The position numbers were made by a program, and so were the translations under genes. Shown one piece after another: positions 42,169 to 50,125 of a stretch of DNA of 64,000 bases (position 1 is its first letter; the number at the start of each line of letters is the position of its first letter). This stretch comes from Actinoalloteichus caeruleus DSM 43889 (GTDB lineage: Bacteria; Actinomycetota; Actinomycetes; Mycobacteriales; Pseudonocardiaceae): NCBI RefSeq assembly GCF_000429185.2, contig NZ_AUBJ02000001.1, positions 124,001 to 188,000 on the forward strand. Direction: 5' to 3'. Under the pieces are notes generated by a model, which ran no database searches, was not told the DNA's origin, and saw only the letters and a program-made list of their open reading frames with translations.

Positions 42169-42622
42169 GCCCCGAACGGTAGTCCCGGGCTCCGAGGGCG
42201 GCAGCCCAGCGCTCGGTGACCAGCTCGAACGGCCGGCCGCCCCGGCCCGCGATGGTGCTCCCACCCGTGGTCCGCCCCACCTCGCCCCGGGCGGGACGGC
42301 CAGTCCGGGACGGGAGACCATCGGCTGGCGACCTCGGCGCCCAGAGCGGCGTCACCACCGCCGCTCGGCGGTTCGCGGGGCGTCCCCCGCGAACCGGGCG
42401 GCCCCATCGCGGCGCGGACGCGTTCTGGCAGACTGGTTGACTGGGTGGTAACCGCTTCCACGCCCGGGAACCCGCGCGTTGCGCGAGGACGCGGTCGCGG
42501 CGGCGCACCCGACGGGCACGGCGACCGGACACGACGAGGTGAGGATTCTTCGTGCGACACACCCCGACGACAACGTCAGACAGCCCGCGAGGGGCGCGGT
42601 CCGCGTCGACGGGGGGCACGCG
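42169..42622. other. Divergent intergenic region with a LacI-type site
   Basis: No supported gene. It contains the operator candidate at 42,446. The DUF72 gene leaves leftward and the ThuA-like gene rightward. Confidence 0.45.
42446..42460. promoter_or_regulatory. Candidate LacI-family operator
   Basis: TGGTAACCGCTTCCA contains the core AANCGNTT shared by many LacI/GalR operators. It is 163 bases upstream of the ThuA-like gene. No LacI gene is in the window. Confidence 0.35.
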
Positions 42623-43294
42623 GTGAGCGGGCCCGACCACCGCCGACGGGCGCTCGTGGTGCGGGGCGGGTGGCCCGGGCACGAGCCGCGAGCCGCCACC
42701 GACCTCTTCCTGCCGTTCCTGCGCGGCAACGGCTTCGACGTCGACACCCTCGACTCCCTCGACGTCTACACCGACGACGAGCGGATGGCGGCCACCGACC
42801 TGGTGGTGCAGTGCTGGACCATGGGCGAGGCCACCGAGGACCAGGTCCGGGGCCTGGCCGACGCGGTCCGCGCCGGAACCGGTCTCGCCGGCTGGCACGG
42901 CGGGATCATCGACGCGTTCCGGGGCAGCATCGACTACCAGCGCCTCACCGGTGGCCAGTTCCTGTGGCACGCCCCGGGGCTGACCGACTTCGAGGTCACC
43001 GTGCGGCCCGACCACGCCCACCACCCCGTCGTCGCCGGCCACCACCGGCTGCGCCTGCACTCCGAGCAGTACTGGGTCGCCACCGACTCCCACAACGAGG
43101 TGCTCGCCGAGACCGTGCTGCCCGCCGGACCCGACACCCCGTGGGACCAGCCGGTCACGATGCCCGCGATCTGGACCCGCACGTGGGGGAGTGGCCGGGT
43201 CTTCGTCTCCACACTCGGCCACCACCTGCCGGACCTCACCGACCCAGCCGTACGAGACATCACGGGAAGGGGGCTGCTGTGGGCCGCCCGTTGA
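42623..43294 (+). CDS. ThuA-like trehalose-utilisation domain protein
   Basis: A 223-residue protein with the ThuA/glutamine-amidotransferase-like fold: ALVVRGGWPGHEP, DLVVQCWTMGEAT, GLAGWHGGIIDAFRG, HSEQYWVATD, IWTRTWGSGRVFVSTLGHHLPDL. ThuA proteins help convert disaccharides to their 3-keto forms in rhizobia. GTG 42623 follows GGGGGG. It overlaps a Gfo/Idh/MocA oxidoreductase gene, the usual partner. Confidence 0.82.
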   Translation: MSGPDHRRRALVVRGGWPGHEPRAATDLFLPFLRGNGFDVDTLDSLDVYTDDERMAATDLVVQCWTMGEATEDQVRGLADAVRAGTGLAGWHGGIIDAFRGSIDYQRLTGGQFLWHAPGLTDFEVTVRPDHAHHPVVAGHHRLRLHSEQYWVATDSHNEVLAETVLPAGPDTPWDQPVTMPAIWTRTWGSGRVFVSTLGHHLPDLTDPAVRDITGRGLLWAAR

Positions 43295-44391
43295 ACATCG
43301 GCATCATCGGAGCCGGCACGATCAGCCGGCGGTACGCGCGCACCATCGCCGACCGTCCCGAGTTGAACCTGACGGCCGTCGCCGACCTCGTCGAGGACCG
43401 GGCGACCGAGCTCGCCGCCGCGTACCCACCCGCCACCGCCCGATCCGTGGGCGAACTGCTGAGCAGTGACGACGTGGACGTGGTGGTCAACCTGACCATC
43501 CCCGCCGCGCACACCGGGGTCAGCATGGCCGCGCTCCGGGCGGGCAAGCACGTCTACGTGGAGAAGCCGCTCGCCCTGGACGTGGCCGAGGCGGGGGCGG
43601 TGCTGGACTTCGCGGAGGGGCGGGGACTGCGGGTCGCCTGCGCGCCGGACACCGTGCTGGGCACCGGGTTCCAGACCGCACGCCACCTGTTGGACGCCGG
43701 CGCCGTCGGCGACGCCGTCGCCGCCACCGCGTTCTGGACCTCACCGGGACACGAGACCTGGCACCCCGACCCCGCCTTCTACTACCAGCCCGGCGCCGGA
43801 CCCCTCTTCGACATGGGGCCCTACTACCTCACCGCGCTGATCAGCCTCCTCGGCCCGGTCGAGCAGGTGTTCGGGGCGGGGAGCCGCGCCACTGACACCC
43901 GCACGGTGGGCAGCGGCCCCCGGCAGGGGGACCGCGTCCCGGTCGAGGTGGACACCCACGTCTCCGCGTTGCTGCGCCACGAGTCCGGCCTGGTCAGCAC
44001 CCTGATGGTGAGCTTCGACGTCGCCGCGTCCCGGCTGCCGAGGATCGAGGTGTACGGCACGGCCGGAACCCTGTCCGTCCCCGACCCGAACGCCTTCGAA
44101 GGCAGCTGCGAACTGTGGCGGTCGGGGTCGGACGGCTGGGTCGAACAGCACCCCCAGGCCGGGGCACCGGACACCGAACGCGGCTACGGGCTGGTCGACC
44201 TCGCCGACGCGCTGGCCCACGACCGCGAACACCGGGCCAGCGGGCGGCTCGCGCTGCACGTCCTCGACGTCATGCGCTCGGTGCTCACCTCGAACGAGAC
44301 GGGGTCGGGGGTCCGGGTCGCCAGCACCTGCGCCCGGCCCCCGGCCCTCCCGTTGCCGACCGCCGCCGACGGTCTCGTCGGAACGACCTGA
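43279..44391 (+). CDS. Gfo/Idh/MocA family sugar oxidoreductase
   Basis: A 370-residue NAD(P)-dependent oxidoreductase. IGIIGAGTISRRYARTI opens the Rossmann domain, and HVYVEKPLALD carries the conserved EKP with its catalytic Lys. FDMGPYYLTALISLLGPV is the C-terminal substrate-domain motif. GTG 43279 overlaps the ThuA-like gene by 16 bases and follows GAAGGGGG. It probably oxidises a sugar or inositol derivative. Confidence 0.88.
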   Translation: MGRPLNIGIIGAGTISRRYARTIADRPELNLTAVADLVEDRATELAAAYPPATARSVGELLSSDDVDVVVNLTIPAAHTGVSMAALRAGKHVYVEKPLALDVAEAGAVLDFAEGRGLRVACAPDTVLGTGFQTARHLLDAGAVGDAVAATAFWTSPGHETWHPDPAFYYQPGAGPLFDMGPYYLTALISLLGPVEQVFGAGSRATDTRTVGSGPRQGDRVPVEVDTHVSALLRHESGLVSTLMVSFDVAASRLPRIEVYGTAGTLSVPDPNAFEGSCELWRSGSDGWVEQHPQAGAPDTERGYGLVDLADALAHDREHRASGRLALHVLDVMRSVLTSNETGSGVRVASTCARPPALPLPTAADGLVGTT

Positions 44392-44398
44392 CCGGGGC

Positions 44399-44434
44399 CG
44401 CGTGGTGGTCAGCCGGGCAACTGGCCACCACGCG
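44399..44434. terminator. Hairpin between convergent genes
   Basis: CGCGTGGTGG (44,399-44,408) pairs with CCACCACGCG (44,425-44,434) across a 16-base loop, between the oxidoreductase stop and the 3' end of the leftward glycosidase-like gene. Confidence 0.5.
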
Positions 44435-45371
44435 ACTCCACGGTGCGGGCCGCGTCCAGGGTGAGGGAGAACGGCGCGTCGCGGTCACAGGTCAGCCGAC
44501 CGTCCACCACCCTGAGCTCGGCGACCTGCACCCGTGCCCGGCGCTCTCCGCCGGGCTCGGTGAAGTACACGAGGAAGGCCCGTTCCCCCTGCGTGATCGC
44601 GACCGCGTGGTGCCCCAGCCCGTCGTCGCCGTCCCGCACCCCCGGCCGGTCCAGGATCGGTTCGTCCTGGAGTTCCCAGGCGGTGAGGTCATCCGACCGG
44701 TAGACGGACAGACCGGACCAGAAGTCGTTGATCATCCAGTGGCTGCCGGCGAACGAGAAGACCGTGGGCCCCTCCTGCGGGCGGTCGGTGATCACCGGGC
44801 CGACCGTCGTCCAGTCGAACAGGTCAGGCGAGTCCGCCGCGTGGATGTGGCTGTCGTCCGCCTCGTCCTTGAACCACATGCGCCAGCCGCCCCCCGGTAG
44901 CGGGGCGACAGCGGCGTCGATCACCTTCCTGCTGGACAGGTCGAGTTCCGAACGGAACTCCCAGCTCCACAGGTCCGACGACGTGTAGTGCAGGATCAGC
45001 CGCTCGCCGACCCAGTCCGTGGGCACGCCCCGGACGTAGGAGACGAACATGTGGTACTGGCCCTCGTGCCAGACCACCTCGGGCGCCCAGTACGTGTTGC
45101 GCCCCCGCTCGAAGGCGAGGCCCTCGGCGACCCCCCGGTACAGCCAGGTCGCGCCCCCGTCCGAACTCGTCGCCACCCCGATGTCCGTGCCGTGCACCCA
45201 GGCGAAGCCCTCCACGTCGGCGGTAGCCCGCCGCTGCGTGTAGAACATCCACCACTCCCCGGTCGCGCGGTGGTGGATCAACGTGGGGTCGGTGGCGCCG
45301 TCGTACACGGGATCCCGGTACAGCGGAGCTCGGACGACCTCGTCCCTGGTCGGTGCGGTTCCGGCACTCAC
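44409..45371 (-). CDS. GH43/GH32-like beta-propeller glycoside hydrolase
   Basis: A 320-residue five-bladed propeller-type protein: DPVYDGATDPTLIHHRATGEWWMFYTQR at the start, WAPEVVWHEGQYHMFVSYV mid-protein, DAAVAPLPGGGWRMWFKDEADD, and GPTVFSFAGSHWMINDFWSGLSVYRS. The repeated blades with acidic residues (Asp near 28, Glu near 97) resemble GH43/GH32 clan enzymes. It has no signal peptide. GTG 45371 follows AGGGAGGG. The exact family and substrate are unsure. Confidence 0.7.
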   Translation of the reverse strand: MSAGTAPTRDEVVRAPLYRDPVYDGATDPTLIHHRATGEWWMFYTQRRATADVEGFAWVHGTDIGVATSSDGGATWLYRGVAEGLAFERGRNTYWAPEVVWHEGQYHMFVSYVRGVPTDWVGERLILHYTSSDLWSWEFRSELDLSSRKVIDAAVAPLPGGGWRMWFKDEADDSHIHAADSPDLFDWTTVGPVITDRPQEGPTVFSFAGSHWMINDFWSGLSVYRSDDLTAWELQDEPILDRPGVRDGDDGLGHHAVAITQGERAFLVYFTEPGGERRARVQVAELRVVDGRLTCDRDAPFSLTLDAARTVESRGGQLPG

Positions 45372-45880
45372 GTCGAGATTCCCTCCCTGTTCGGGGCCCG
45401 CCGCGACCCGTCCACGGCGGTGCGCCCCGGGGGCGGCCGCGGGTCCCCGGCCCGACGCTCCTCGCCGGCCGACGGGTGGCCCGGCGCCACCCTAGGCGAT
45501 CGCCCGCCGCCCGCCGGGGAACCGTCCCGCTGGCACCCTCCCCGCCGCCGCACCGGTCCCCAGGGCATCCGACAGGCCCGCTGACCAGGCCGTTCGACCA
45601 CCAGACCACCGGAGCGGCCGGCGACCGCCCGCCCGGAGGGGCGCGGGCGCCCGACCCCGCCGGCCCACGGGGGCCACGGGGATTGGCCGGGAAGGGCCAG
45701 ACATCCGATGACAGGGCGGGCCGGCCGGGAGAACCACCCATACTCGGTCAACCAGATCCCGCGTACGACGCGCTCACGGCCGGGAACGGGCACGACGGCC
45801 GCACCGGCGGGCGCCGATCTCGGCGGGCCCCGACCCCGCGCCGTGGGGTGGCGGGAAGGGAAGCCAGGAAGGACAGCAAC
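45372..45880. other. Divergent intergenic region
   Basis: About 500 bases between the propeller hydrolase (leftward) and the sugar-binding lipoprotein (rightward). No gene, and no operator clearly matching the 42,446 site. Confidence 0.45.
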
Positions 45881-47155
45881 ATGCGCAGACGTTGGCCTCT
45901 CGCCGTCGCCGCGGCGGCTGCGGTCGCGGTGGCCGGGTGTGGATCGCAGGACGGCGGCGACGGTGACGTCACCCTCCGCTTCGTCTACTGGGGCAACGAC
46001 GACCGTGCCCAGGCGACGAACGAGGCGATCGCCCTGTTCGAGGAACGCCACCCGAACATCAGGGTGGAGAGCTCCTTCTCGTCCTTCGAGAACCACTTCC
46101 AGAAGCTGTCCACCGAGGTCGCCGGGGGCAACGCCCCGGACATCGTGCAGATGGACTACCGGTACCTGCGGGAGTACGCGGACCGGGGGGTGCTGCTCGA
46201 CCTCGCCAGCGGCGAGGCGGGGGAGAACCTCGCGACCGAGGACATCCCCGACGAGCTGCTGGCCTCCGGTCAGCTCGACGGTCAGCTCTTCGGGATCCCA
46301 ATGGCGCAGAACACCCAGGTCCTCATCTACGACAGCGAACTCTGGGAGGACGCCGGGGTCACGCCGGAGGACGGCTGGACCTGGGACGACTTCCACGCCG
46401 CTGCCCTCGCGATCAGCGAGGGCAGCGACGCGGAGCCCTCCGTGTTCGGCACCTCCGACTTCGGCGGCGCCGAGGACTGGTTCGAGGTGTGGCTGCGGCA
46501 GCAGGGCAAGGAGCTGTTCACCGACGACGGGCAGATCGGCTACGACGGCGAGGACCTCGCCGAGTTCTGGGAGCTCGCCGCCGAGTTCCGCGAGTCGGGT
46601 GCCGCCACCCCGCCGGAGATCAGCACCGGCATGGACGGCTCGATCGCCACCAGCCCGATGGGCAAGAACCGGTCCGCCTCGGAGTTCGGCTACGACAGCG
46701 GGTTCACCTCCTACGAGCAGACCCTGGGCCGCCCGATGGGCCTGGCCCCGTTCCCCTCCTCCGGTGACGAGCTCGGGCAGTACGCGAAGCCGTCCATGCT
46801 CGCCTCGGTGGCCGCGAACACCGACCACCCCGCCGAGGCGGCCCTGTTCGTCGACTTCATGATCAACGACGTCGACGCGGGCCTCATCCAGGGCACCACG
46901 CGGGGGATGCCGGTCAACGCCGAGGTCCGCGAGGCCGTCGGTGGTGAGTTGGAGGGCGCCGAGCTCGCGGTGTTCACCTTCGAGGAGGAGATCGCCGACC
47001 AGCTCGCCACCGCACCCCCGCCGCCCCCGCCGGGTGAGGGCGCCGTCAAGCGGGACTTCCAGCGCGTCAACGACGACGTCGCCTTCGGCCGCCTCACCGT
47101 CGAGGAGGGCGTCGAGCGCTTCCTCACCGACGCGAAACGACAACTGGGCGGTTGA
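45881..47155 (+). CDS. ABC transporter sugar-binding lipoprotein (family 1)
   Basis: A 424-residue solute-binding lipoprotein with leader RRRWPLAVAAAAAVAVAGC and lipid Cys20. FVYWGNDDRAQATNEAIALFEERHPNI, NAPDIVQMDYRYLREYAD, LFGIPMAQNTQVLIYD and GWTWDDFHAAA are family-1 sugar-binding hallmarks. A Pro-rich stretch near 385 precedes the last helix. The ATG follows AGGAAGGA. No permease or ATPase gene is next to it, which is unusual; it must use subunits encoded elsewhere. Confidence 0.88.
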   Translation: MRRRWPLAVAAAAAVAVAGCGSQDGGDGDVTLRFVYWGNDDRAQATNEAIALFEERHPNIRVESSFSSFENHFQKLSTEVAGGNAPDIVQMDYRYLREYADRGVLLDLASGEAGENLATEDIPDELLASGQLDGQLFGIPMAQNTQVLIYDSELWEDAGVTPEDGWTWDDFHAAALAISEGSDAEPSVFGTSDFGGAEDWFEVWLRQQGKELFTDDGQIGYDGEDLAEFWELAAEFRESGAATPPEISTGMDGSIATSPMGKNRSASEFGYDSGFTSYEQTLGRPMGLAPFPSSGDELGQYAKPSMLASVAANTDHPAEAALFVDFMINDVDAGLIQGTTRGMPVNAEVREAVGGELEGAELAVFTFEEEIADQLATAPPPPPPGEGAVKRDFQRVNDDVAFGRLTVEEGVERFLTDAKRQLGG

Positions 47156-47236
47156 TCCACCGGCCGTGGTCGACGTCCGAGCCGACCAGCGCACGCGCAC
47201 CCGGGGATGGGCGACCCCACGAGGAAGGACACCGGA

Positions 47237-48541
47237 ATGACCGACGCCGTCGCGGCCCGGACCGCCTGGTTCACCGAAGCCCGGTTCGGCCTCTTCGTGC
47301 ACTGGGGCCTCTACTCCCTCGCCGCCAGGCACGAGTGGGTCAAACTGCGGGAACACCTCGACGACGAGCACTACGACCGGTACTTCCGCCACTTCCGGGG
47401 CGACCGCTACGACCCGGCTCGCTGGGCGCGTGACGCCCGGCGAGCCGGTATGCGGTACGCGATCCTGACCAGCAAGCACCACGAGGGCTTCTGCCTGTGG
47501 GACTCCACCCACACCGACTACAAGGTGACGAACACACCCGCTGGCCGGGACGTGCTGGCCGAGTTCGTCGACGCCTTCCGGGCCGAGGGCCTGCGCGTCG
47601 GCTTCTACTACTCGCTGATCGACTGGCACCACCCCGACTACCCCTGGGACGGCATGCACCCCCGTTGGGAACGCGGGGGCGACAACCACGAGGGCGATCT
47701 CGACTCCTACGTCGACTACCTGCACGCCCAGGTCCGGGAACTGGTGACCGCCCACCGGCCGGACGTGTTGTGGTTCGACTTCTCCTTCCCCGAGCCGGCT
47801 TCCGGCCTGGACAACGGCAAGGGACGCGACCACTGGCGGTCGGCGGACCTCGTCGCGATGGTGCGGGAACTCGCACCCGCCACGCTCGTCAACGACCGCC
47901 TCGACCTCCCCGGATCCGCCGACTTCCTCACCCCCGAGGAACGGTCCCCGCACGACGACCTCACCGAGCGGGGACTCCCCTGGGAGACCTGCCGCACCCT
48001 CAACGGGTCCTGGGGCTACGCGCCAGGCTTCCAGCAGTGGCTCGACGCCGGCCAGGTGATCCGGGTGCTGGTGGACGGCGTCGCGAAGAACGGCAACCTG
48101 CTCCTCAACGTCGGCCCGACCGCCCGGGGCGAGTTCGAACCCCGGGCCAGGGCCCTCCTCGCCGAGGTCGGTGACTGGCTGGAGGTCCACTCCGACGCCA
48201 TCCACGGGGCCGGGCCGTCGCGGTTCCCCACCCCGGACGACTGCCGCCTCACCCAGCGCGGCGACCGGCTCTACCTGCACCTCTTCGCCTGGCCCTCCGG
48301 GCAGGTGGTGTTGCCGGGACTCGCGGGGCACCTCGAGTACGCCGCCTTCCTGCACGACGGCGCGGAGGTGGAGTTCACCGAGATCCGCGACTGGCGGCCC
48401 GACGTCCCGCACCGGGTGGCCCCCGGTCCGGAGGGGTCCGTGGTGCTGCGGTTGCCCACCGTTCGCCCCGAACAGGAGGTACCCGTCGTCGAACTCGTGC
48501 TCGTCGACCCCGGGCACGGAACAGCCTCGCCGGCCGACTGA
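47237..48541 (+). CDS. Alpha-L-fucosidase (GH29)
   Basis: A 434-residue GH29 enzyme. RFGLFVHWGLYSLAARHEWV, YAILTSKHHEGFCLWDS (HH motif near 81) and VGFYYSLIDWHH shape the -1 site. The nucleophile is Asp181 in LWFDF. NGSWGYAP and VAKNGNLLLNVGPTARGE follow, then a C-terminal beta domain. There is no signal peptide, so it would act on imported fucosides. The ATG follows GAGGAAGGA. It sits 81 bases after the sugar-binding gene, suggesting joint use of a fucose-containing oligosaccharide. Confidence 0.88.
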   Translation: MTDAVAARTAWFTEARFGLFVHWGLYSLAARHEWVKLREHLDDEHYDRYFRHFRGDRYDPARWARDARRAGMRYAILTSKHHEGFCLWDSTHTDYKVTNTPAGRDVLAEFVDAFRAEGLRVGFYYSLIDWHHPDYPWDGMHPRWERGGDNHEGDLDSYVDYLHAQVRELVTAHRPDVLWFDFSFPEPASGLDNGKGRDHWRSADLVAMVRELAPATLVNDRLDLPGSADFLTPEERSPHDDLTERGLPWETCRTLNGSWGYAPGFQQWLDAGQVIRVLVDGVAKNGNLLLNVGPTARGEFEPRARALLAEVGDWLEVHSDAIHGAGPSRFPTPDDCRLTQRGDRLYLHLFAWPSGQVVLPGLAGHLEYAAFLHDGAEVEFTEIRDWRPDVPHRVAPGPEGSVVLRLPTVRPEQEVPVVELVLVDPGHGTASPAD

Positions 48542-48606
48542 CGGCCGGGCAACGGGGAGGGGAGCGGCCGGGCACTCGGGGTGACTCCGCCGCACCCGAC
48601 AACACC

Positions 48607-50049
48607 TCAGCCCGGCGAACGCCGAGGCCGAGGGTGGGCGGCACCGGACCGGGTCGCGCCGTGGTCGAAACCGCCGGCCTCCGGCCCCCGCACCGGACCG
48701 GTCTGACGGCGCAGCCGAGGCAACGCCCGCCGGAGATCGGCCAGGAAGAGGTCCGAGAGGTCCCTGGTGAAACCGTTGCGCACCACGACCCGGAGCACGG
48801 ACAGGTCGGTGCGATCCGGTGGGAAGGTGTACGCCGGCACCAGCCAGCCGGACTCCCGCAGCGCCGCGGCCACGTCGAACACGCTGTACCCCGTGACGTC
48901 CCCGCGGAGGCACCACGTGAGGACCGGCAGCTGGCTGCCGTCGCTGACCAGGCGGAACGGCCCCAGGTCCGCCACCGCTGCCGCGAGCCGGGTGGCCACC
49001 TCCCGGCAGTACAGCTGCACGCGGCGGTAACCGGTCACGCCAAGCCGGAGGAAGTTGTAGTACTGCGCCACGACCTGCGCTCCCGGCCGGGAGAAGTTCA
49101 ACGCGAAGGTGGGCATGTCGCCACCCAGGTAGTTCACCCGGAACACCAGGTCCTCCGGGAGCGCTGACGGTTCCCGCCACACCACCCAGCCCACGCCCGG
49201 GTACACCAACCCGTACTTGTGGCCGGAGGTGTTGATCGAGGCGACCCGGGACAACCGGAAGTCCCACCGCAGGTCCGGGTCGCAGAAGGGGGCCACCATG
49301 CCACCCGAGGCCGCGTCCACGTGCACCGGGACGTCGAGGCCGGCGCGCCCCTCCAGCTCGTCCAACGCCCGGCAGATGTCCTCGACGGGTTCGTAACTGC
49401 CGTCGAAGGTCGACCCGAGGACGCCGACCACGCCGATCGTGTGGTCGTCGCAGCGGGCCACCGCCTCCTCCGGGGACAGGTGGAACCGGGCGCCCGACAT
49501 CGGCACCACCCTCGGTTCGACGTCCCAGTAGTTGGCGAACTTGTCCCAGCAGACCTGGACGTTGGCACCCATCACCAGGTTCGGGCGCTCCGTCGACGCG
49601 CCCGCCGCCCGCCGGCGGTGCTGCCACCGGCGTTTCAACGCCAGCCCGGCGAGCATGCAGGCCTCACTCGACCCCGTCGTCGAACATCCGACGGCCCGAC
49701 GCGGGTCCGGGGCGTTCCACAGCCGGGACAGCATGTGGACGCACCGCTCCTCCAACTCGGCGGTCCTCGGGTACTCGTCCTTGTCGACCACGTTGCGGTC
49801 GGAGCACAACGCGATGAGCTCGTCCGCCTCCTCGTCCATCCAGGTCGTGACGAAGGTGGCCAGGTTCAGGCGCGCGTTGCCGTCCAACATCAGCTCGTCG
49901 CGCACCACCTGGTAGGCCACCCGGGGCGGGAGTCCCCGGTGCGGCAGGGCGTGCCGGGGAACCCGCGTCGGCTCCTCGGTGAACACCGGGTTCACCGACA
50001 CCTCGTCGTCGCCGTCGGGCCGGTCGCCGGAGAGCGGTCCACGCGCCAT
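48607..50049 (-). CDS. gadB: Glutamate decarboxylase
   Basis: A 480-residue PLP enzyme. LNLATFVTTWMDEEADELI, NVVDKDEYPRTAELEERCV, GCSTTGSSEACMLAGLALK, HVDAASGGMVAPF and SINTSGHKYGLVYPGVGW with PLP-Lys278 are diagnostic of GadA/GadB. It converts glutamate to GABA while consuming a proton. No glutamate/GABA antiporter is adjacent. The last ~30 residues are divergent and low-complexity. The Shine-Dalgarno before the ATG is weak. Confidence 0.9.
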   Translation of the reverse strand: MARGPLSGDRPDGDDEVSVNPVFTEEPTRVPRHALPHRGLPPRVAYQVVRDELMLDGNARLNLATFVTTWMDEEADELIALCSDRNVVDKDEYPRTAELEERCVHMLSRLWNAPDPRRAVGCSTTGSSEACMLAGLALKRRWQHRRRAAGASTERPNLVMGANVQVCWDKFANYWDVEPRVVPMSGARFHLSPEEAVARCDDHTIGVVGVLGSTFDGSYEPVEDICRALDELEGRAGLDVPVHVDAASGGMVAPFCDPDLRWDFRLSRVASINTSGHKYGLVYPGVGWVVWREPSALPEDLVFRVNYLGGDMPTFALNFSRPGAQVVAQYYNFLRLGVTGYRRVQLYCREVATRLAAAVADLGPFRLVSDGSQLPVLTWCLRGDVTGYSVFDVAAALRESGWLVPAYTFPPDRTDLSVLRVVVRNGFTRDLSDLFLADLRRALPRLRRQTGPVRGPEAGGFDHGATRSGAAHPRPRRSPG

Positions 50050-50125
50050 GCCCGCACCGTACTGACGGGGTGGCGGTCCGGCAGGCTGATCAGCCGCCGG
50101 ACCGCCACGTCCACCGCCCGCGCAC

